A stretch of 20,213 nt of DNA from Multifurca ochricompacta (taxonomy: Eukaryota; Basidiomycota; Agaricomycetes; Russulales; Russulaceae), in contig WTXG01000475.1 in the NCBI GenBank assembly GCA_022496185.1, positions 1 through 20,213 on the forward strand, read 5' to 3'. Numbering within the stretch: position 1 is the first letter of the stretch; each line of letters begins with the position of its first letter. Positions 15,657-20,213 of the stretch are shown here, piece by piece. The translations under genes and the position numbers were made by a program. Below the pieces are notes generated by a model. It saw nothing but the letters and a program-made list of their open reading frames with translations. It was not told the origin of the DNA and did not search any database.

Positions 15657-16233
15657 TGTTACGAACCCCGTCCCTGCCTGTTTACTTTTTCTTGCCCAAC
15701 GATAACCCCTCCCTGCCGCCTACGCTTCACTACCAGATTACGTCTCCATCGTGGGATCCGTCACATGCTCTTCACCCATCCACGTGACCCTGTTGTTTAC
15801 TTATATTTGTTCGTTATCACCTATGCTTATCGCTTATCTCCCTATCATACGACCGGACACTTACTTAGTTCCCTATCAGTAGAAGCTAGGCTTTACGCCC
15901 TCCGCTTCCGGATATTCGGGCCCACTTGACTCCGCGATCCTTATCGATAGACGCCTGCCTCCTTACGTATATAAGTCAGTTGTAGTTTACACCTTAGAGC
16001 TCAGACTCGACTTATTGAATACATTGGTGCCTGTCTTTTGGACATCCCTTTGGAACTCTGACTCGTCTGTCTCAGTGCTTCTGGCACTTTCCGCTTAACA
16101 TTGTCCCGAGGATCAGCCCTCGGAACTTTGACTCACCTCACCCGAACTCCAGGAGGTCCTATTGACTTCCGACCTGTATCTGTAAACGAGCTGTCACACA
16201 AGTCGTGTGGAACGTCCCGCACCGGACGTAACA
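15657..16233 (+). repeat. Element C 5' LTR (577 bp)
   Basis: It begins TGTTACGAACC and ends GGACGTAACA, matching the inverted ends of the A LTR. The TATA region and both ends are well conserved with A, but the middle of the leader differs, so it is a separate subfamily. U5 hairpins are at 16195-16209 (CACAC/GTGTG) and 16212-16229 (ACGTCC/GGACGT). Confidence 0.92.
15968..16013 (+). promoter_or_regulatory. Element C promoter: TATA box and predicted RNA start/self-primer
   Basis: TATATAA at 15968-15974 is followed after 35 nt by AGACTCGACTT at 16003-16013. That 11-mer is identical to the one in A and complementary to the PBS at 16236-16246. Confidence 0.7.
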
Positions 16234-16235
16234 TC

Positions 16236-16246
16236 AAGTCGAGTCT
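16236..16246 (+). other. Element C primer-binding site, self-priming type
   Basis: AAGTCGAGTCT lies two bases after the LTR end. It pairs over exactly 11 nt with 16003-16013. Bases on either side do not pair, so the match length is 11 in both A and C. Confidence 0.82.
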
Positions 16247-16252
16247 CACATC

Positions 16253-17521
16253 GTGGCTTCCAGCCGCAGTCAGACCCTCTTTCGAGAAGAACTCATCGAA
16301 CGCAGAGACGAGCATAATCTTTCACAGCAAGTACTTGGCTCTGCCACCTGGAAAGATTTTGAGTCCGAGTTTGGATACTACGTCTATCACGACGGAAGAT
16401 ACCAACCGGTAGAATACGACAACGAGAAAAGAGTTTGGTATCGTATCCGATACTCGGATAGCCGACACTCTTGGGTCACCACAGGACCCGCCCCTCCAGA
16501 ATTTGGACTAGGACCGTGGAGGGAGAACCCCCCGGCCATTGTTACGGACTCGGAACCAGAAGAGTACGTAGAAGAACACAGTGAAGAAGCACTGGTATTA
16601 GCGTCGACTACATCCCCAGTTGCACCCAGAGTTGCCACGTCCAGAGCCCCTGCTTTGACAACTCCCCAGATTTCCATACAGTCCACCAACACCGTTACCC
16701 CATTTTATCAAGAAATGTCTACCATTGCTGCCCAGCTTCCAGACCCAGCCCCTCCCCCGCCACCACCGGCCATGCTGCCACCGAATATTCCCCCACCATC
16801 CGGACGTCTGTCAGGTGTACTGCCACAGACGTTTACAGGAGATCGATCACAAAGCAAGAAGTTTATGTTGGAGTTCACTACCTTCAAAAACTTCAACCAC
16901 GATGTTCCCCAAATCATCAACCCTTTCCAGCGCGCCAATCTCTTCCTATCGTTAATTCGAGGAGAGGCCGTGGACGACTGGACTATGGAACAGCTGGAAT
17001 GGCTGAATGAAGAGATCGAAGGAGGGCGTCGCACCACAAGCGAAGGCCTTTGGGAGACCATTGCTCAGAGGTTCAAAGACGCCTTCACAGATGGGCAGGC
17101 CAAGCAGAAGGCCGCCCGAGAATTGAAAGCTCTGAAAATGGAGAAAGGAGAGCTGGACACCTATGTGGCAAAGTTCAGAAGTCTAGCCAACAGAGCCGGC
17201 TACGACACAGATGAAGAGGCGACATTGGACCTCTTCTCCCAGGGGTTGCCCAATCCCCTGGTGAAGAACATCATTCAATTTCACCATCCCAATGACTGGG
17301 ATACATGGGTCGATGCTGCCCAACGACAGCAGCAAGACTATCTCGATTTCCAAACACGTTTTGGAGTCGATACGAGGAAGGGAAAAACCCGTGACCAATG
17401 GAAGGCCGCTTTTGGGATTAAACCTGCACATACCAATCAGAGGGATCCAAATGCAATGGATACCTCTGCTGACAGGACCAGGGCATGGGTTGCCCTTACA
17501 GAAGATGAAGGCAGACATTGA
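16253..17521 (+). CDS. Element C gag, open for 422 codons, no ATG start
   Basis: The frame starts at GTG (16253) in the context ACATCGTGGCT and encodes ASSRSQTLFREE, YYVYHDGRYQPVEYDNEKRV, WVTTGPAPPEFGLGPWRENP, a proline-rich linker and the Retrotrans_gag capsid core (FTTFKNFNHDVPQIINPFQR through LFSQGLPNPLVKNII). The N-terminal 100 residues match A with mostly synonymous changes, so this part is translated in living copies. The first ATG after the predicted cap site is at about 16714 (MSTIAAQL), inside the linker. The frame is lost near 17510 by a 1-nt deletion just before the zinc knuckle. Confidence 0.9.
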   Translation: MASSRSQTLFREELIERRDEHNLSQQVLGSATWKDFESEFGYYVYHDGRYQPVEYDNEKRVWYRIRYSDSRHSWVTTGPAPPEFGLGPWRENPPAIVTDSEPEEYVEEHSEEALVLASTTSPVAPRVATSRAPALTTPQISIQSTNTVTPFYQEMSTIAAQLPDPAPPPPPPAMLPPNIPPPSGRLSGVLPQTFTGDRSQSKKFMLEFTTFKNFNHDVPQIINPFQRANLFLSLIRGEAVDDWTMEQLEWLNEEIEGGRRTTSEGLWETIAQRFKDAFTDGQAKQKAARELKALKMEKGELDTYVAKFRSLANRAGYDTDEEATLDLFSQGLPNPLVKNIIQFHHPNDWDTWVDAAQRQQQDYLDFQTRFGVDTRKGKTRDQWKAAFGIKPAHTNQRDPNAMDTSADRTRAWVALTEDEGRH

Positions 17522-17760
17522 TGAAGGAAGGACGGTGCTTTCGCTGCAAAGCACAAGGACATATGTCGAGGGAGTGCCGAAGAAGGGAGTACGGGCGGCA
17601 GAAGCGATTGTTACACCTGTCCGCAACAACCCACCAACTGTCGACAAAAGACGCCGACGAAGGAGGAAAAAGCACAAGAGATATGGGCAAACATGATGAA
17701 GGAAAGCGAGGAAGTGAGAGCCATCTTGGTAGAAAAGGCTTTCGCCAAAAAGGATTTTTG
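17518..17760 (+). pseudogene. Element C gag zinc knuckle and gag-pol overlap, frameshifted
   Basis: After the 1-nt loss near 17510, the next frame reads CFRCKAQGHMSREC, a CCHC knuckle. A further 1-nt loss after it (tgc-cga where A has tgc-ccg) scrambles the following residues. The gag end KAFAKKDF with its stop is still recognisable in the other frame near 17735-17760. The pol frame begins with KGFLIGSNPSAWARALHVTS, as in A. Confidence 0.82.
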
Positions 17761-20213
17761 ATTGGCTCAAACCCGTCGGCCTGGGCGCGAGCATTACATG
17801 TAACCTCTGTGTACATAGTCGCTTCAAATCTTTGAAAATACCAGTACATTTCGAAAACTACACAGAGGACGGCCGACCGTGACATCCTGATCGACTCAGG
17901 AGCCACCAACAACTTCATCAGCCACGAATGGCAAGGACCATGGGGTTAGGAATGTTGGCACTCCCGCAGGAAAAGAATATCTGGAATATCGACGGAACTG
18001 CCAACGAGCGGGAAAGATCACACACTACACCGACCTTAGTGTCCAAGTAGGAGAAAAAACAAAAGTCATACGCTTTCTGGTCACCAATTGGGTGAAGAAG
18101 ATTTTAGTTCTGGGGTACCCTTGGCTTGCGGCATTTGAACCTAAAATTAACTGGAGCGATGCAACCATGGACAAGGACTCCTACCCCGTTCTTATCACGT
18201 CAATGGGGTACGGACTATGCGGCTCGGCACTCAGCCGTACAAAGGGTAGACGAGGAGGAACAAGATCCAGGCTTTGCTTCGTTACCAAAGCATCAGAGCT
18301 TGCACAGAAAGCGGTGGAAGGGCATACAGAGAAAACCTTTGAGGAGGTAGTGCCCAAAGAGTACCACCGGCATTGGAGGGTGTTCTCAGAGGAGGAATCG
18401 CAGCGTTTCCCCCGCAGACCATGGACCATGCCATGATTTCACACCGGACACCCCAGCGGCAATTGACTGTAAAATTTACCCACTGTCCAGGCGGAACAGA
18501 CAGCGCTCACGGCTTTCCTTGAGGAGCATCTCGCAAAAGGGTACATTCGTCCGTCAAAGTCACCATATGCATCACCGTTCTTCTTCATCAAGAAGAAAGA
18601 TGGCAAACTTCGACCTGTACAAGATTACCGACGGATAAATGCCATACTGTAAAGAATGCCTACCCACTACCACTCATATCGGAACTTATCGACACCATGA
18701 GGGACAAGTCCTTATTCTCCAAGATGGACGTCCGTTGGGGTTACAACAATATTCGAATCAAAGAGGGAGATCAGTGTAAGCAGCATCAAAGACCAACCAA
18801 GGGCTTTTTGAGCCAATGTCATGTTCTTTGGTCTTACCAACTCGCCCGCCACCTTTCAGTCTATGATGAACCACATCTCGCGACCTCATTCTTACTGGCG
18901 AAGTGGTGGTATACATGGATGACATTAGTGGCTACCACAGACGACCTGACCCATCATCGAGAACGAGTACACCAGGTACTAGATATCCTACAACACGACC
19001 TGTACCTCAAACCGGCCAAATGCTCTTCGAACAACGAAGCGTTGATATCTGGGAGTCATCCTAGAAGGGAGGACACGTACGGATGGACCCGATAAAAGTA
19101 CAGGGAATCCGGGAATGGCCCACGTGTCAAGGATGTGCGGTCCTTCATCGGGTTTTGCAACTTTCTATCGACGATTTGTCAAGGGATTCTCGGGATCGCC
19201 CACTAAATGGATTGTTAAAGAAGGATGTACCTTGGCATTGGACAGAGAACAACAGCGAGCCTTGAACAGATCCGAGACATTGTCGGCTCAGAACCAGTCC
19301 TCCTACAGCCAGATCTGAAGAAACCCTTTGAGCCGAAGTCGATGCATCCCACTTTGCTAATGGCGCTGTACTGAATCAAAAGGAGATGCAGCGGGACTAC
19401 TTCACCCAGTTGCCTTCTATTCGGAGACATTTTCACCAGCGGAACGAAATTATGATATCTGGACGGAGAACTGCTGCTATTGTAAAGCGCTACGACATTG
19501 GGCGGCCATACCTAGCCGGAACGCCTCATAAGACCATCATTCATACCGACCACTCCAACCTACTCTATTGGAAGGAACCCCACAAGATAGCCGAAGGGTT
19601 GCACGCGAAGTCCTAGAGCTGGAAGAATACAACTTGTGTTGAAACATATTGCAGGAAGTCGCAATGCACGCGCAGACGCCCTGTCAAGACGACCCGATTT
19701 CAGTAGTGGAGAAGAAGACAATAGATATCACGGTACCCAGAAGAGGTCTTCGCAAAGCAAGCGATCGTAAGCCTCCATGACATGGACCTATGGGCACAAG
19801 TGTCGCAGAATATGAACCGCAGTTATGCCAGTCCTGGGTGAGCCCCATAACCTGAAGAAGTCGATGGCTTGTGGTGGAAGGACGGGGATCGTCTCGTTGT
19901 CACCGGTGGCGACAACATTAAGAGGGGGGTGATCCATTTTCACCACGACCTCCCCTCTGCTGGACACCCCGGCATGCTAATACATACGCCTGGCCAAACG
20001 AGGACTACTGGTGGCCGAACATGAAGAAGGACATAGAAGATTATGTGAAAGGATGCGCTGAGTGTCAAGCCAACAAAGTAAACACCACACCCACCAGCAC
20101 CATTCCCAATCACACCACGCCTCACAACCATTCCAACCATTGCCATGGACTCATCGTGAAACTCCCCACATCCCGAGGCTTTGACTCCATCTTAACCATC
20201 ACCGATCACGACT
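17761..20213 (+). pseudogene. Element C pol remnant: protease, RT, RNase H, integrase start
   Basis: Domains are recognisable in changing frames: protease DSGAT (17893-17907), [39 protein letters not shown] and YMDD (18912-18923), RNase H around 19330-19690 (HTDHSNLLYWKEPHK intact), and the integrase zinc region HFHHDLPSAGHPG with C-x2-C near 20050. Compared with A, I count at least a dozen small losses, nearly all of one base, for example near 17925, 18475, 18645, 18780, 18812, 18925 and 19020. Base identity outside them stays high. The pattern is unlike B, where stops come from substitutions. It may reflect consensus errors in the assembly rather than decay. Confidence 0.85.

Larger units (their letters stand above)
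15657..20213 (+). mobile_element. Element C: Ty3/Gypsy element of the A family, plus strand, incomplete at window edge
   Basis: A 577-bp LTR related to the LTR of A is followed by the same self-priming PBS, gag and pol in the same order but on the opposite strand to A. It inserted into the integrase of B; the 5 bp before it are agtgg. Gag is a clean frame for 422 codons. From about 17510 onward many 1-nt deletions break the frame. The window ends inside the integrase core at DHD. Confidence 0.94.

Overview
The window is built entirely from retrotransposon sequence; I see no host gene, tRNA or rRNA. The fungal-style gag and pol proteins, the chromodomain integrase, very short GT-AG intron-like segments with CTAAC branch points, and pervasive CpG-to-TpG decay all suggest the TE-rich genome of a filamentous fungus, most likely an agaricomycete basidiomycete. 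That placement is inference.

Layout, left to right. (1) 1-4985: a Ty1/Copia element on the minus strand, with gag, zinc knuckle, protease, integrase, RT and RNase H in order. It was once a single frame and is now broken by TGA codons and 1-nt shifts. (2) 4986-12436: element A, a complete 7.45-kb Ty3/Gypsy chromovirus-like element on the minus strand. It has two 576-bp LTRs, a PBS, gag, pol (PR-RT-RNH-INT-chromodomain), two extra ORFs between pol and the 3' LTR, and a polypurine tract. (3) 12437-15656: element B, the middle of an older related Gypsy pol on the plus strand with no LTRs. It is cut on the left by A's LTR and on the right by C's LTR, and it is interrupted by two solo LTRs of an unrelated family D (12763-13273 and 13857-14358), each with a perfect 5-bp target duplication. 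(4) 15657-20213: element C, a plus-strand relative of A with its 5' LTR, PBS, intact gag frame for about 420 codons, then a pol full of 1-nt deletions. It runs off the window inside integrase.

How the parts work. A and C look like Tf1/sushi-type self-priming elements. The sequence just inside the 5' LTR is complementary over exactly 11 nt to an LTR segment about 35 nt downstream of a TATA box, the predicted RNA 5' end. Gag and pol overlap in different frames and need a -1 shift.

Most interesting signal: both solo LTRs of family D contain, from the predicted cap site onward, a 38-39-nt sequence interrupted by a 53-56-nt GT...CTAAC...AG segment, followed 17-20 nt later by an exact copy with that segment removed at the splice sites. 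The two D LTRs differ from each other in the repeated sequence, yet the two copies inside each LTR are identical. This looks like an LTR whose second half is rewritten each cycle from its own spliced 5' leader.

A second strong signal is that all eight base differences between A's two LTRs fall at CpG sites, and in-frame nonsense codons in A pol, in B and in the Copia frame are TGA, mostly explicable as CGA to TGA.
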